A stretch of DNA of 64,000 nucleotides from Bryobacterales bacterium (GCA_020847045.1 JADLCT010000074.1:1-64000), one strand, 5' to 3'; positions 8,699 through 18,463 are shown, counted from the stretch's first letter. A program made the numbers and translations. Notes: generated by a model not told the origin, from the sequence alone.

Positions 8699-9643
8699 AT
8701 GAAAATCGTCATTCTCGATGGATACTGCCTGAATCCCGGCGATCTCTCCTGGGATGGATTGCGCGCCCTGGGCAGCGTCACCGTCCATGACCGCACGGCC
8801 GCCGCGGACACCGCCACGCGCCTGGCCGGCGCGGAGATCGTCTTCACCAACAAGACGGCGCTCACCGCCGAAGTGTTCGCCGCCACGCCCACACTCCGGT
8901 ACGCGGGCGTCCTGGCCACCGGCTACAACATTGTCGACGTGGCCGCGGCGCGCGCGCGTGGGATCACCGTCACCAACATCCCCACCTACGGGACGGCCTC
9001 GGTCGCCCAGCACGCCTTCGCGCTGCTGCTTGAACTGACGCAGCATGTGGGTCTGCACGACCAGGCTGTGCGCGGCGGCGAATGGTCGCGCAGTCCGGAT
9101 TGGTGCTTCTCGAAAACGCCTCTCGTCGAGCTCTCCGGAAAGACGCTCGGCATCGTGGGTTACGGCCGCATTGGACGCGCCACGGCCGCCATCGGCCGCG
9201 CCTTCGGCATGCGCATCGTCGCCGCCGATGCCCGGCAGGAGGGCGACGGCGCCGAGTGGCGCGGCATAGACGAGTTGCTGGGCGAATCCGACGCCGTCAG
9301 CCTGCACTGTCCGCTCACGCCCGAAACCAACGGTCTCATGAATGCGGCGCGGCTTCGGCTGATGAAGCCCACGGCCTTCCTGCTAAACACCTCGCGCGGA
9401 CCGCTCATCGTGAATCAGGATCTGGCCGATGCACTGAACGCGGGCGTCATTGCCGGAGCCGGCCTCGACGTGCTCGACGTGGAACCGCCCCAGCATGGCA
9501 ACCCGCTGATTGGCGCAAAGAACTGCATCGTCACGCCGCACATGGCCTGGGCGACCAGGGAAGCCCGGGCGCGTCTCATGGACATCGCCGTGGAGAACCT
9601 GCGCGCCTTCCTGTCCGGCGTGCCTGTCAACACCGTCTCCTAG
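8699..9643 (+). CDS. D-2-hydroxyacid dehydrogenase (NAD-dependent)
   Basis: 314 residues, standard length for the D-isomer 2-hydroxyacid dehydrogenase family, which interconverts 2-ketoacids and D-2-hydroxyacids using NAD(P)H. Seen: LATGYNIVDVAAARARGI, the NAD-binding GIVGYGRIGRATA motif at about residues 150-162, FLLNTSRGPLIV, AGLDVLDVEP with the catalytic Glu, and CIVTPHMAWAT with the catalytic His. It resembles hydroxypyruvate/glycerate dehydrogenase types. Its TAG and the TAG of the minus-strand gene downstream share the palindrome CTAG (9640-9643). Confidence 0.9.
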   Translation: MKIVILDGYCLNPGDLSWDGLRALGSVTVHDRTAAADTATRLAGAEIVFTNKTALTAEVFAATPTLRYAGVLATGYNIVDVAAARARGITVTNIPTYGTASVAQHAFALLLELTQHVGLHDQAVRGGEWSRSPDWCFSKTPLVELSGKTLGIVGYGRIGRATAAIGRAFGMRIVAADARQEGDGAEWRGIDELLGESDAVSLHCPLTPETNGLMNAARLRLMKPTAFLLNTSRGPLIVNQDLADALNAGVIAGAGLDVLDVEPPQHGNPLIGAKNCIVTPHMAWATREARARLMDIAVENLRAFLSGVPVNTVS

Positions 9644-10587
9644 CGCAACTTCATGGGCGCTCCGCCGCGCGCCTTGCTGCGTTCGGCCGCGTCCATGAAG
9701 GCGAAAATCTCCAGGGTTTCCTCGTTCGGCACTGGCGTCACGCCCGTCTGGAAGAATTTCACGATCTCGCGCAACATCGGCACATAGCTGCTCTTGGTCT
9801 TTGCGCCGCTCGGCATCACAGATTTCTCCCGGAACACAACGGCGCCGAATTCCGAATACGGCCGGAGCGTACGCACAGTGCCGATCTTGCCGCCCTTCCA
9901 CTTCGCGGTCACCTCGTCGGCGGCCGGCGTCGACACCATCGCCACCTCTTCCGCCCCTGTTCCCAGCAGCGTGTAGAGCATCTCCACGGCGTGGATGCCG
10001 TACCACGTCAAGCTCAACTTATGATGTTCCTCGGTCGGCCCGGGACCCCACACCATCGCGCCCGTCATGTCCGGCGCCTTCATCTCCGTGGCCACCTCGC
10101 CGTAGCGCAACGAAGAGGTGCTGAACCATTTCACGTTGGCCGCCTTCAGCACGCGCGCGATCTCCCGCGCGTCCGCGAGCGTGCTCGCCAGCGGCTTGTC
10201 AATGAACATCGGCTTGCCGCAACGGGCCGCCTCCTTCACCTGCGGCAGGTGCGCCCGCCCGTCCACGCTTTCCAGCAGAATCGCATCCACCTTACCGCAG
10301 AGATCTCCGATCGTGGGAACGATCTCCACGCCCCACTTCCCGCTCAACTCTTTCGCGAATCCCTCCACGCGTTTGGCCGACGATTCCACGTCCGGACTCC
10401 CGCCCTTATACGCGGCAACGACCTTGGCGCCGGCTATGTGTTCGGCGTTCGACGCGTCGTTCAGCACTTTCGTGAACGCGATGACGTGCGACGTATCCGT
10501 GCCGATGAAGCCCAATTTCAGGTCGGCGGAGAAACAAAGCGGGGCCGCCAGCAGCGGCAGTAGCAGTCGGTAGGACATGAATCGCAT
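9640..10587 (-). CDS. Secreted Gfo/Idh/MocA-family oxidoreductase
   Basis: 315 residues from the ATG at 10587 (a second in-frame ATG at 10578 would give 312). An N-terminal signal-like segment is followed by a Rossmann fold beginning DLKLGFIGTDTSHVIAF, then VDAILLESVDGRAHLPQV and the conserved PMFIDKPLA motif with the EKP-type Lys replaced context. This family reduces or oxidises sugars and sugar-like compounds with NAD(P). The normal GxGxxG is altered to GFIGTDTSH, as in several exported acidobacterial members. It runs convergently into the hydroxyacid dehydrogenase gene and divergently from recG. Substrate unknown. Confidence 0.82.
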   Translation of the reverse strand: MRFMSYRLLLPLLAAPLCFSADLKLGFIGTDTSHVIAFTKVLNDASNAEHIAGAKVVAAYKGGSPDVESSAKRVEGFAKELSGKWGVEIVPTIGDLCGKVDAILLESVDGRAHLPQVKEAARCGKPMFIDKPLASTLADAREIARVLKAANVKWFSTSSLRYGEVATEMKAPDMTGAMVWGPGPTEEHHKLSLTWYGIHAVEMLYTLLGTGAEEVAMVSTPAADEVTAKWKGGKIGTVRTLRPYSEFGAVVFREKSVMPSGAKTKSSYVPMLREIVKFFQTGVTPVPNEETLEIFAFMDAAERSKARGGAPMKLR

Positions 10588-10617
10588 TGTACACTCATAG
10601 GTTCGGGCTAACCCATT

Positions 10618-12726
10618 TTGGATTTCTCCACCCCTTTGATGTACGTGAAAGGCGTTGGGCCGGCGCGCGCGGCTGTTCTCGAGACCAAGGGTCTCCACAC
10701 CGTGGGCGACCTGCTTTCCTACGCGCCCTTCCGTTACGAGGACCGCAGCAACGTCAAGTCCATCCAGTCGCTGGCGCCGGGCGAGATGGCCACCGTGCTG
10801 GCGCGCATTCACTCGGCCACCACGCTCCGCATCGGACGCTTCTCCAAACGGCCAGGCGGCATGTTCGAAGCCGTTCTCACCGACAACTCCGGCGGGCGTC
10901 TGGCCGCCAAGTGGTTCAACGGCTCCTTCCTCGCCAACATCCTCGTGCCCGGCATGACGCTCGCCGTCTACGGCAGGATCGAGACGGAAACTCCGATGAA
11001 CCGTCTCGTGATGCTGCATCCGGAGTTTGAAATCCTCCCCGAGGACGATGACGAAGGCGACGCCTCGCTGCATACAGGCCGCATCGTGCCCATCTACGAG
11101 GCGGTGGGCAAAATCTCAACCAAGGTGCTGCGGCTGCTCACCAACCGGGCCCTTGAACACGCCGCCATCCCGCCCGACCCTCTGCCGGAAAGTATTCGCG
11201 CCCGCCTGGGGCTGGTCCCTCTGCGCGAAGCGCTTCACGGCATCCACTTCCCCGCCCCCGGCTCCGACGTCCGCGTCTGGAACGAGTCCCGCAGCCCCGG
11301 CCATCAGCGCCTCATCTTCGAGGAGCTCTTCTGGCTGGAGTGCGGCCTCGCGTCCAAACGCAGCCAGGCGCGCCAGGCCGATGGTATCCGTTTCGCGCTC
11401 ACCGACGGCATACGGAAGAAGCTGAAGCACATGCTGCCCTTCAAACCCACCGCCGCGCAGAAGCGGGTGCTCGGAGAAATCGCGCAGGATATGGCCGCGC
11501 CGCAACCCATGAACCGGCTTCTGCAGGGCGACGTGGGCAGCGGCAAGACGCTCGTCGCGGCCGAGGCCGCCGTGATCGCCATCGAGAACGGCTACCAGTG
11601 CGTGCTGCTGGCGCCCACGGAGCTTCTCGCCGCGCAGCATCATCTCGCCTTCAAGAAACTCTTCGGCAAGCTCGGCTATCCCGTCATTCTGCTCACCGGG
11701 TCGCAGTCACCCAAGGAGAAGGCCACGCTGAAGCGGATGATCGCCGAAGGGATCGTGAAGATGGTGATCGGCACGCATGCCGTGCTCACCGGCGACGTCG
11801 AGTTCCACAAACTCGGGCTCGCGATCGTGGACGAGCAACACCGCTTCGGCGTCCTGCAGCGGCTGAAACTATTTGAGAAGGGCGTTCACCCCGACGTGCT
11901 CGTCATGACCGCCACGCCCATTCCCCGCACGCTGGCCCTCACCATCTACGGCGATCTCGACACCTCCCTCATCGACGAGCTGCCGCCGGGCCGTAAACCA
12001 GTTCAGACCATTCATGTTCCCGAGCCCAAGATCGCCAAAGCATGGGAACTTGTTCGCGGCCAGTTGCGGCAGGGCCGCCAGGCCTATGTCGTCTACCCCG
12101 TCATCGAGGAGGCCGAAACGGTCTCCATGAAAGCCGCGCAAAAGATGCACGAGCATCTTTCCGCGGTGGAGTTCCCCGAATACAAGGTGGGCCTGCTGCA
12201 TGGCAAGCTCCGCGCCGAGGACAGGGAGCGTGTGATGGATCAGTTTCAGCGGGGCGAGACCGGCATTCTCGTCTCAACCACCGTCATCGAGGTTGGCGTC
12301 GATGTGCCCAACGCCTCGGTCATGGTCATTGAACACGCCGAGCGCTTCGGCCTGGCGCAACTCCATCAACTGCGCGGCCGCGTGGGCCGTGGCGCGTCGC
12401 AAAGCTACTGCGTTCTGGTCACCAGTTCGCTTGGCGAGCCGGCGCGGGAACGCATCCGCACGATGGTCGAATCCAACGACGGTTTCCACATCGCCGAGAT
12501 GGACCTGCGCCTGCGCGGTCCAGGCGAGTTCTTCGGCACCAAACAGAGCGGCCTGCCGGCTCTGCGGATCGCAAACCTGATCCGCGACCGCGAACTGCTC
12601 GAACTGGCCCGCGCCGAGGCACAGGCCTTCATCGCCGCGCCTCCCAGCGAGGAGGACAGCAGGCGCGCTCTCGCGCACATCCGCGAACACTGGCAGCGCC
12701 GGTATGGACTCGTACAGGTAGGTTAG
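10618..12726 (+). CDS. recG: ATP-dependent DNA helicase RecG
   Basis: 702 residues, full length for RecG. It unwinds Holliday junctions and stalled forks in the cytoplasm. Domain order is an N-terminal wedge/OB domain (about residues 5-150, beginning TPLMYVKGVGPARA), then helicase domain 1 with Walker A LQGDVGSGKT near residue 302 and DEQH near 404, MTATPIPRT, and helicase domain 2 ending in VGVDVPNASVMV and the RGRVGRG motif. The most upstream plausible start is TTG at 10618; an ATG in frame at 10639 would shorten it by 7 residues. The TAG is one base before the ATG of rsmD. Confidence 0.95.
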   Translation: MDFSTPLMYVKGVGPARAAVLETKGLHTVGDLLSYAPFRYEDRSNVKSIQSLAPGEMATVLARIHSATTLRIGRFSKRPGGMFEAVLTDNSGGRLAAKWFNGSFLANILVPGMTLAVYGRIETETPMNRLVMLHPEFEILPEDDDEGDASLHTGRIVPIYEAVGKISTKVLRLLTNRALEHAAIPPDPLPESIRARLGLVPLREALHGIHFPAPGSDVRVWNESRSPGHQRLIFEELFWLECGLASKRSQARQADGIRFALTDGIRKKLKHMLPFKPTAAQKRVLGEIAQDMAAPQPMNRLLQGDVGSGKTLVAAEAAVIAIENGYQCVLLAPTELLAAQHHLAFKKLFGKLGYPVILLTGSQSPKEKATLKRMIAEGIVKMVIGTHAVLTGDVEFHKLGLAIVDEQHRFGVLQRLKLFEKGVHPDVLVMTATPIPRTLALTIYGDLDTSLIDELPPGRKPVQTIHVPEPKIAKAWELVRGQLRQGRQAYVVYPVIEEAETVSMKAAQKMHEHLSAVEFPEYKVGLLHGKLRAEDRERVMDQFQRGETGILVSTTVIEVGVDVPNASVMVIEHAERFGLAQLHQLRGRVGRGASQSYCVLVTSSLGEPARERIRTMVESNDGFHIAEMDLRLRGPGEFFGTKQSGLPALRIANLIRDRELLELARAEAQAFIAAPPSEEDSRRALAHIREHWQRRYGLVQVG

Positions 12727-12727
12727 T

Positions 12728-13261
12728 ATGCGCATCATCGCAGGCGAGTTCCGCCGCCGTCTCCTGAAATCTCCCCCCGGCGAGGCCACCCGCCCCACGC
12801 CAGACCGCCTGCGCGAGGCCCTCTTCAACGTTTTGCAGAGCCGCATCGAGGGCGCTTCCTTCGCTGACGCTTACGCCGGCACCGGTGCCGTGGGCATCGA
12901 GGCGCTCAGCCGCGGGGCCGGGCCGGTGATCCTCATCGAGCGCTCGCGCGCCGCCGTGCAGGTGATCAAGGACAACCTGAATTCCCTCGGCGCTCTGCAC
13001 CGCGCGCGCGTGATCCATGGCTCGGCGGCCACCTATCTCGCATCCCAGCGAGCCGCGATCGTCTTTCTCGATCCCCCCTACACCCTGCCCGGCGAGTACG
13101 AACACGCCTTTGCCCAACTGGAGCAGTACCCGCCCTCGCTCGTCATCGCGCAGCACGCCACGCGTCACGAGTTGCCCGAGCGCTACCCCGGGTTCCGGCG
13201 GACCCGCGTCTTGCGGCAGGGCGATAACAGCCTGAGCTTCTATGAACCGGCGGTAGAATAG
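12728..13261 (+). CDS. rsmD: 16S rRNA (guanine(966)-N2)-methyltransferase RsmD
   Basis: 177 residues, as expected. It methylates G966 of 16S rRNA on the assembled 30S subunit using SAM. Seen: MRIIAGEFRRR at the start, RPTPDRLREALFN which is diagnostic for RsmD, the SAM-binding stretch FADAYAGTGAVGIEALSRGA, and the catalytic FLDPPYT near residue 112. It begins one base after the recG stop and is likely co-transcribed with it. Confidence 0.95.
   Translation: MRIIAGEFRRRLLKSPPGEATRPTPDRLREALFNVLQSRIEGASFADAYAGTGAVGIEALSRGAGPVILIERSRAAVQVIKDNLNSLGALHRARVIHGSAATYLASQRAAIVFLDPPYTLPGEYEHAFAQLEQYPPSLVIAQHATRHELPERYPGFRRTRVLRQGDNSLSFYEPAVE
13254..13259 (+). promoter_or_regulatory. Putative -10 element TAGAAT, leaderless context
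   Basis: TAGAAT ends 7 bases before the ATG at 13267, inside the last codons of rsmD. A transcript starting the usual 6-8 bases downstream would begin at or next to the start codon. No SD is present there. No good -35 is visible, so the call rests on position and the -10 match. Confidence 0.35.
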
Positions 13262-13266
13262 GCGCG

Positions 13267-16071
13267 ATGCGTAGCGCCTGGGCGATGCTGGCCCTTCTTC
13301 TGACCGCCGCGGTGGCGTGGCTCGTGCTTCGTCCCGGCGCGGGACAGGCGCAACCCCCTCCGCCGCCTCCCGGCGCCGCGCAGTTCCGCATCACCGTGGG
13401 GCTGCTCGACCGCGAGGCCAGATCCTGGACGGGGCGCGCCACGGTGGAAAACGGCGAACTTCTCCGCGCCCAGGGCTGGCGATTTTCGGGCGGCGACCGC
13501 ATCCAACAGGACGGCTCGTTTGCGTTTCAAACAAAAGTCGCCAACTTTGAAAATCAGCTCGACCCCTCCCGCGAGTACGGCCAAACCGCGTGGGGCGAAG
13601 ACCGCATCCGGCGCCAGATCCCGCAAGGCCTCATCCTCGTCCTGCGCGGCGACGCGGCCACGGCCGTTTTTACGAGCGAGTCTGGCTCATTCCGCTTCCG
13701 CGCGGACAGTGTCACATTTGACCAGCCCGCCACCTTTCTGGATGGCAATGCCCTGGTGGAGCGCCTCCCCGTGGAGACACGCCTCTCGGCTCCGGGTGTC
13801 AGCGACGACTGGCCGGCGCTCGCTTTCTCCCACGGCGGTGAACGCTGGACCGCCTGGACCACTTATGAACAGGACGGCGACTACGTTACAGTCTCCAACG
13901 GTTCGGCGCCCGTCTACATCACCGAAAAGGGAGACCATCATTCGCCCACCCTCGCCACCGATTCCCGCGGCTGGGTGCATGCGGCCTGGAGCCAGCGCGA
14001 GGGCTCCGAGTTCCACATCTATCTCTCCACGTTCGTCTATGGCCGCTGGTCACGCGCGCAGCGCATGACGCAGCCGGGCACGTCGAACATCTGGCCGCAA
14101 CTGGCCAGCGACGGGGACCGCCGCATCGCGCTCGTCTGGCAGTGCCTCCGCTCGGGCGCCAGCACGGTGCAGGCCCGCGTCTGGGAGGGCCGCGGCTGGG
14201 GCCTGCCGCAGCAGATGAGTGAGGAGGGCGGCAACGCCTGGGCTCCATCGGCGGCCTTCGGGGGCGGCCAGTTGTGGGTGGCCTGGGACAGCTACCGTAC
14301 GGGCGCCTACCAGATTTACGCGCGCCAGTGGCCAACGGGCGGCGTCGAGCGCATCACGCGGGGTGAGCGCTTCAGCGTACGCCCTTCGATCGCCGTCACC
14401 GCCCAAGGCGTTCCGGTCGTGGCCTGGGAGGAGTCCGACGCGCTTTGGGGCAAGGATTTCGCCTTCCTCTCCGACCCCGCCGGCGTCACGCTGTACAAGA
14501 ACCGCCGCATCGCGCTCGCTTTCAAAGAGGCCAACTCCTGGCGCTCCCTGCCCGAATCGCCCGCCGCCTCGCTGCCCGAGTCCATGCGCCGCTTCGTCCA
14601 GCAGCCGCGCCTGATCATCGACGCCGCCGGACGGCTGCACCTTGGCCTTCGCGTCCGCACCTCGGCCGCCATGGCGCGCATGGACTACTGGGCGTCGGGC
14701 GGCAGGTGGGACGCCTTTGTCACCTCCTGGAACGGTTCGCAGTGGGCCCGCGCCATTCCGCTTCCTTCGAGCACCGGCCGTAACAGTATGCGCGCCGCCC
14801 TTGCCGCCAAGGGTGGCGCCGTGCACGCGGCCTGGGCCACGGACAACCGCGTTTGGCCCGGCACCGCCCATGGGGAACTCGATGTCTACGCCGCTCCGGT
14901 TCCCGCGCGCGGCGAGCCCTTCACGCCCCGCGGAGGCGAAATCATCAACGACGGCACGGCCCCTGCGCAGCCGCACCCCAACGAGAACGGCGATGTCGCC
15001 GCCATACGCGCCTACCGTGTGCGCCTGGCGGACAGGACCTTCCGCATTCTGCGCGGCGACCTGCACCGCCACACCGAACTCTCTCCGGACGGCGCCGGCG
15101 ACGGCTCGCTCGACGATCTCTACCGTTATGCCCTCGATGCCGCCCAGATGGACTACGCGCACGTCGCCGACCACCAGATGGGCGGCGACGAGTACAACTG
15201 GTGGATCACACAAAAATCCAACGATCTGTACTTCCTGCCCGAGCGCTTCGTGCCGCTGTACGGCTACGAGCGCAGCGTCCCTTATCCCAACGGCCACCGC
15301 AACGTCATCTGGTCCAAACGCGGCAGGACCGTGCTGCCCATCGATCAGAAAGAGCGCAAGGGCGAGGTGAACTCCGGCGGCGTCCTCTATCCCTACCTGC
15401 GGATCACCGGCGGGATCGCCACATCCCATTCATCGGCCACCCAGCAGGGTACGGACTGGCGCGACAACGATCCGGCGCTCGAGCCCATGGTGGAGATCTT
15501 CCAGGGATTTGAGTCCAGCTATGAACATGCCGGCGCTCCGCGCTCCTGGAACGAGCGCGACAGGGCCATCCATCAGGGACCGCGTCCGGCGGGCTACATC
15601 TGGAATGCCTGGGCCAAGGGATATAAGCTGGGCGTCCAGGCCAGTTCCGATCACGTCTCCACGCACACGTCGTTCGCCTGCGTGCTCGCCGAGCAGTTCA
15701 CACGCGAAGGTCTGCTCGACGCCATGCGCAAACGTCACGTCTATGCCGCCACCGACTCGATCATCCTCGACTACAGGGCCGCGTTGAGCGGCGGCGAGGT
15801 GCTCATGGGCGACATTGCCGTCTCCTCCACCGCGCCGCGCCTGATCGTTCACATCGCGGGCACGGCCAAGATCAAGCAGATCGACGTGATCAAGAACAAC
15901 GAGTACGTGCATCAGATCAAGCCGGGCGCCCGGCAGGTGAGCTTTACCTTCGCCGACACGGCCTTCGGCGGCGGTCCCACTCCGGACGGGACGAACTACT
16001 ACTACATCCGCGCCGAGCAGGAAGACGGCGAACTCGCGTGGAGCAGTCCCATCTGGGTGAAGAAGCAGTAG
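13267..16071 (+). CDS. Secreted propeller protein with C-terminal DUF3604/PHP-like domain
   Basis: 934 residues. An N-terminal hydrophobic segment (about 4-22) is followed by a proline-rich linker. Residues about 150-560 hold repeated W-rich blades such as WPALAFSHGGERWTAW and GWVHAAWSQREG, a sialidase- or YncE-like propeller. From about residue 590 a metal-dependent PHP-like domain starts with RGDLHRHTELSPDGAGDGS, followed by DYAHVADHQMGG and VQASSDHVSTHTS, the His/Asp pattern of DUF3604. PHP domains hydrolyse phosphate esters, but the substrate here is unknown. No SD precedes the ATG; a TAGAAT lies 7 bases upstream. It is convergent with the protease gene, with only 16 bases between stops. 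Confidence 0.78.
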   Translation: MRSAWAMLALLLTAAVAWLVLRPGAGQAQPPPPPPGAAQFRITVGLLDREARSWTGRATVENGELLRAQGWRFSGGDRIQQDGSFAFQTKVANFENQLDPSREYGQTAWGEDRIRRQIPQGLILVLRGDAATAVFTSESGSFRFRADSVTFDQPATFLDGNALVERLPVETRLSAPGVSDDWPALAFSHGGERWTAWTTYEQDGDYVTVSNGSAPVYITEKGDHHSPTLATDSRGWVHAAWSQREGSEFHIYLSTFVYGRWSRAQRMTQPGTSNIWPQLASDGDRRIALVWQCLRSGASTVQARVWEGRGWGLPQQMSEEGGNAWAPSAAFGGGQLWVAWDSYRTGAYQIYARQWPTGGVERITRGERFSVRPSIAVTAQGVPVVAWEESDALWGKDFAFLSDPAGVTLYKNRRIALAFKEANSWRSLPESPAASLPESMRRFVQQPRLIIDAAGRLHLGLRVRTSAAMARMDYWASGGRWDAFVTSWNGSQWARAIPLPSSTGRNSMRAALAAKGGAVHAAWATDNRVWPGTAHGELDVYAAPVPARGEPFTPRGGEIINDGTAPAQPHPNENGDVAAIRAYRVRLADRTFRILRGDLHRHTELSPDGAGDGSLDDLYRYALDAAQMDYAHVADHQMGGDEYNWWITQKSNDLYFLPERFVPLYGYERSVPYPNGHRNVIWSKRGRTVLPIDQKERKGEVNSGGVLYPYLRITGGIATSHSSATQQGTDWRDNDPALEPMVEIFQGFESSYEHAGAPRSWNERDRAIHQGPRPAGYIWNAWAKGYKLGVQASSDHVSTHTSFACVLAEQFTREGLLDAMRKRHVYAATDSIILDYRAALSGGEVLMGDIAVSSTAPRLIVHIAGTAKIKQIDVIKNNEYVHQIKPGARQVSFTFADTAFGGGPTPDGTNYYYIRAEQEDGELAWSSPIWVKKQ

Positions 16072-16087
16072 CCCGCCGCGGCCACTC

Positions 16088-18331
16088 CTACCGGAGCGAC
16101 GTGAACGAAGCCCGCAGGACGCCCGTCCGCGGTTCCACAAACGCCACGAAGTTCTGGTAAAGCGCCGAGACGCCGCCGTTCACCGCGCGGACATTGCTCG
16201 CGGGCCGCAGGGGATAGTAGCCCATGTCCAGCCCGTTCGCGCCGGCCGCCGCCGTGCAGTGGCACGACTGCTCCTCCGGCAGTCCGCTATTCATCACCAG
16301 TGTCACAGGCTGCCCCGTGCCGTTGTACACCACCGGCGCGAACACCGCTTCGCTGCCCGTCGTGTTGGTGATCGTGAACGGGATTGTGCCCATGGGCGCG
16401 CCCGTGCCGGGGAAGTAGCCCGTCACCGCGACACCCGCCGGCGAGCCATCCACGACAGGACGGATCATCTCGTAGGTGACCACAAGCGTTTGCGGCACGG
16501 GGATCTCACGCGACCCCACCGATGCGCCGCCGACGATCATCAGGTTCTCTCCGTTGGCCTTCACCTGCACCGGATAGATCAGTTGGTTCGCCACGCGCAC
16601 CGTCACCGTGCGTCCGCTGCCGGTTGCCGCCGTGAACGCGTAGTCCGTGAACCGCCACGCGCCGAGCATGCGGTAAAAGAACCGCACATAGATGCGGCGC
16701 CCGTCCGTGGGCAGGTAGTTCACGCGGTGGAAGCCGTTGTTGCCGGCATCCTCGACGGCCAGTTCGCGGCCGCCCGGCGTCGTGCCGATGTGCAGTTTGA
16801 ACTCGTCCGACGAAGTCCCTTTCGACCAGGCGAAGTCCACCGTGGACCCCGGCAGCACGGCGCCATTGGCCGGCCAGGTTAGGCTTGCGGGCTCGACGTC
16901 CTCCAGGTAGGTCCTGAACCGCGGATAGCCATTCACAAAGCGTCCGTAGTAGGCCTCGAACGGTTCCAGCTTGCACAGACTCTCCTCGCTGGCGGCCGGC
17001 CCGGCCGTCAACGTGCCCACCACCTGGTTGTTCGCGTTGAACAGCGGAGAGCCCGACGAGCCGCCCTGCACCAGCCCCCTGGTGAACTCCACCTTCCAAT
17101 ACTTGTCCGCCGGCGCGTACTTGGCGTCCTCGCCCGCGCCGATCACCAGTTCCTCGTCGATCACCCTCTCGCCGAAGCTGATCCGTTTGTAGCTGCCCCG
17201 CGGATGATGAATCCCATAGACGGGCGCGCCCACGGCCATGTCCGCCGTGGTCCATCCCAGAAACATCGCCTTATCCGGCGCGTCCGACAGCAGCAGCAGC
17301 GAGTAGTCGCCAGCCTCCAGTGCTCCACCCGCCAGGAACTTCGCGCCCAGCACGCGGCTCGACGTCACGGGCGGATCCTCGGTGTTCGCGCCCCCGCAGA
17401 TATTCGCCTCGTAGAAGAAGTACGTTTCCATCGTTCGCGCCTCGGCGTCGTTCTGAATGCAGTGGTCCGCCGTCAGCAGGTAGGGGATGTGGCGCTGGCT
17501 GGTGGAGTTCACCAGCGCGCCCGAGCACACATAGCCGAAGCCATTCCGTTCATAGCGCAGGTGCGCGACGCCGCTGCCCACGGCGGAGTACTCGGGATAG
17601 CAGCGGGCTTCCAACTGGCACGAGGCCGCCTCGCGCCCTTGCGCCGCCACGGCTTGGTTCCGCGCCGCCGCCGCGCGTCCGGCCCGCTCCACGCCCGCCA
17701 CAACGGGATCGTTTTGTTTTGTTTCAGGCAGGTAGTGCGAAATCCGGTCGATCCCGAACGGCACCGCGCCATCGGTGCGGTCCGCCGGCGGAACATATTC
17801 CACCCAAACCGTTTCCCCGAACACCGACGCCGACCAGAACTCGCCGCCGCCCAGCGGTCCGCGCCCGGTCAAGGCCTTGGCCTCCACTGCGGCCTCCACT
17901 GCGGCCTCCACCGCGGCCGTCTCGCCCGCCGCGCTTAGCCACACCTCGCCCGCCTCCACGTCAAAGCCGGTAAAGTGAAGCCGCAGCGACGCCGCGCCGG
18001 GCGATTCGACAGCCACCCGCCACACCCGCCGTCCGTCGGCCAGTGCCGACCATTCGCCGGTGGAGAGCAACCCTTCGGGCGCCTCCCTATGCACGGCTAC
18101 CGCGCCGTTCAACAGCGATGCCCGCGCACTCTCCGGAAGGCCCTCCAGTGACGCCTTCCGGGGAGCCTCCAACCCGAACATCCGCGCGGGCGGCACGCCT
18201 TGAGCAGCCGCCAGCCGCCCTTTCGCCACCGGCCGTTCGTACATCGAAGCCGGAACCGAAACGGCATCCTGCGGCCAGGCGCACGGCGCCACACTCATCC
18301 ACACCAGCGCGCTCGCGGCGGCAATCCGCAT
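16088..18331 (-). CDS. Secreted trypsin-fold serine protease (lysyl-endopeptidase-like) with C-terminal beta domain
   Basis: 747 residues with a signal peptide ending near Trp-Pro-Gln (about 21). A roughly 230-residue N-terminal region precedes a chymotrypsin-fold domain. The triad is visible: His in PYLLTADHCIQ, Asp in AGDYSLLLL and Ser in GGSSGSPLF. Cys pairs (CQLEARCYP, CGGAN) and the His motif resemble bacterial lysyl endopeptidases. The C-terminal third contains Ig/fibronectin-like and cell-surface beta domains. A strong SD (GGGAGGT) precedes the ATG. An acidic-Ala 12-base tandem repeat sits in the propeptide region. Substrate specificity is inferred only from fold similarity. Confidence 0.82.
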   Translation of the reverse strand: MRIAAASALVWMSVAPCAWPQDAVSVPASMYERPVAKGRLAAAQGVPPARMFGLEAPRKASLEGLPESARASLLNGAVAVHREAPEGLLSTGEWSALADGRRVWRVAVESPGAASLRLHFTGFDVEAGEVWLSAAGETAAVEAAVEAAVEAKALTGRGPLGGGEFWSASVFGETVWVEYVPPADRTDGAVPFGIDRISHYLPETKQNDPVVAGVERAGRAAAARNQAVAAQGREAASCQLEARCYPEYSAVGSGVAHLRYERNGFGYVCSGALVNSTSQRHIPYLLTADHCIQNDAEARTMETYFFYEANICGGANTEDPPVTSSRVLGAKFLAGGALEAGDYSLLLLSDAPDKAMFLGWTTADMAVGAPVYGIHHPRGSYKRISFGERVIDEELVIGAGEDAKYAPADKYWKVEFTRGLVQGGSSGSPLFNANNQVVGTLTAGPAASEESLCKLEPFEAYYGRFVNGYPRFRTYLEDVEPASLTWPANGAVLPGSTVDFAWSKGTSSDEFKLHIGTTPGGRELAVEDAGNNGFHRVNYLPTDGRRIYVRFFYRMLGAWRFTDYAFTAATGSGRTVTVRVANQLIYPVQVKANGENLMIVGGASVGSREIPVPQTLVVTYEMIRPVVDGSPAGVAVTGYFPGTGAPMGTIPFTITNTTGSEAVFAPVVYNGTGQPVTLVMNSGLPEEQSCHCTAAAGANGLDMGYYPLRPASNVRAVNGGVSALYQNFVAFVEPRTGVLRASFTSLR
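17879..17914 (-). repeat. Three tandem 12-base units in the protease gene
   Basis: The unit GGCCTCCACTGC (plus-strand sense) occurs three times in a row, the last with one change. It encodes a repeating Ala-Ala-Val-Glu stretch in the region before the protease domain. In-frame slippage would lengthen or shorten a short helical linker without breaking the gene. Confidence 0.85.
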
Positions 18332-18463
18332 GCAGACCTCCCTTGGGGACGGCGTTCACACGCCCTCCTCTCCCCAATTCGGCCATTCGCCGCTCGATCA
18401 GGCTAAGAGGGAAACCTCAGATGGGCGCGGAAAGGGCCTGCGGCCCGCACTCTTCCGCGCGCG

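Noticed and set aside
9082..10563. 493-codon plus-strand frame across the hydroxyacid dehydrogenase end and the Gfo/Idh gene
   Set aside because: Arg-rich out-of-frame reading that crosses two well-supported genes on different strands.
14050..15429. 459-codon minus-strand frame over the DUF3604-like gene
   Set aside because: No motif, and the plus strand has the conserved LHRHTELS site in the same DNA.
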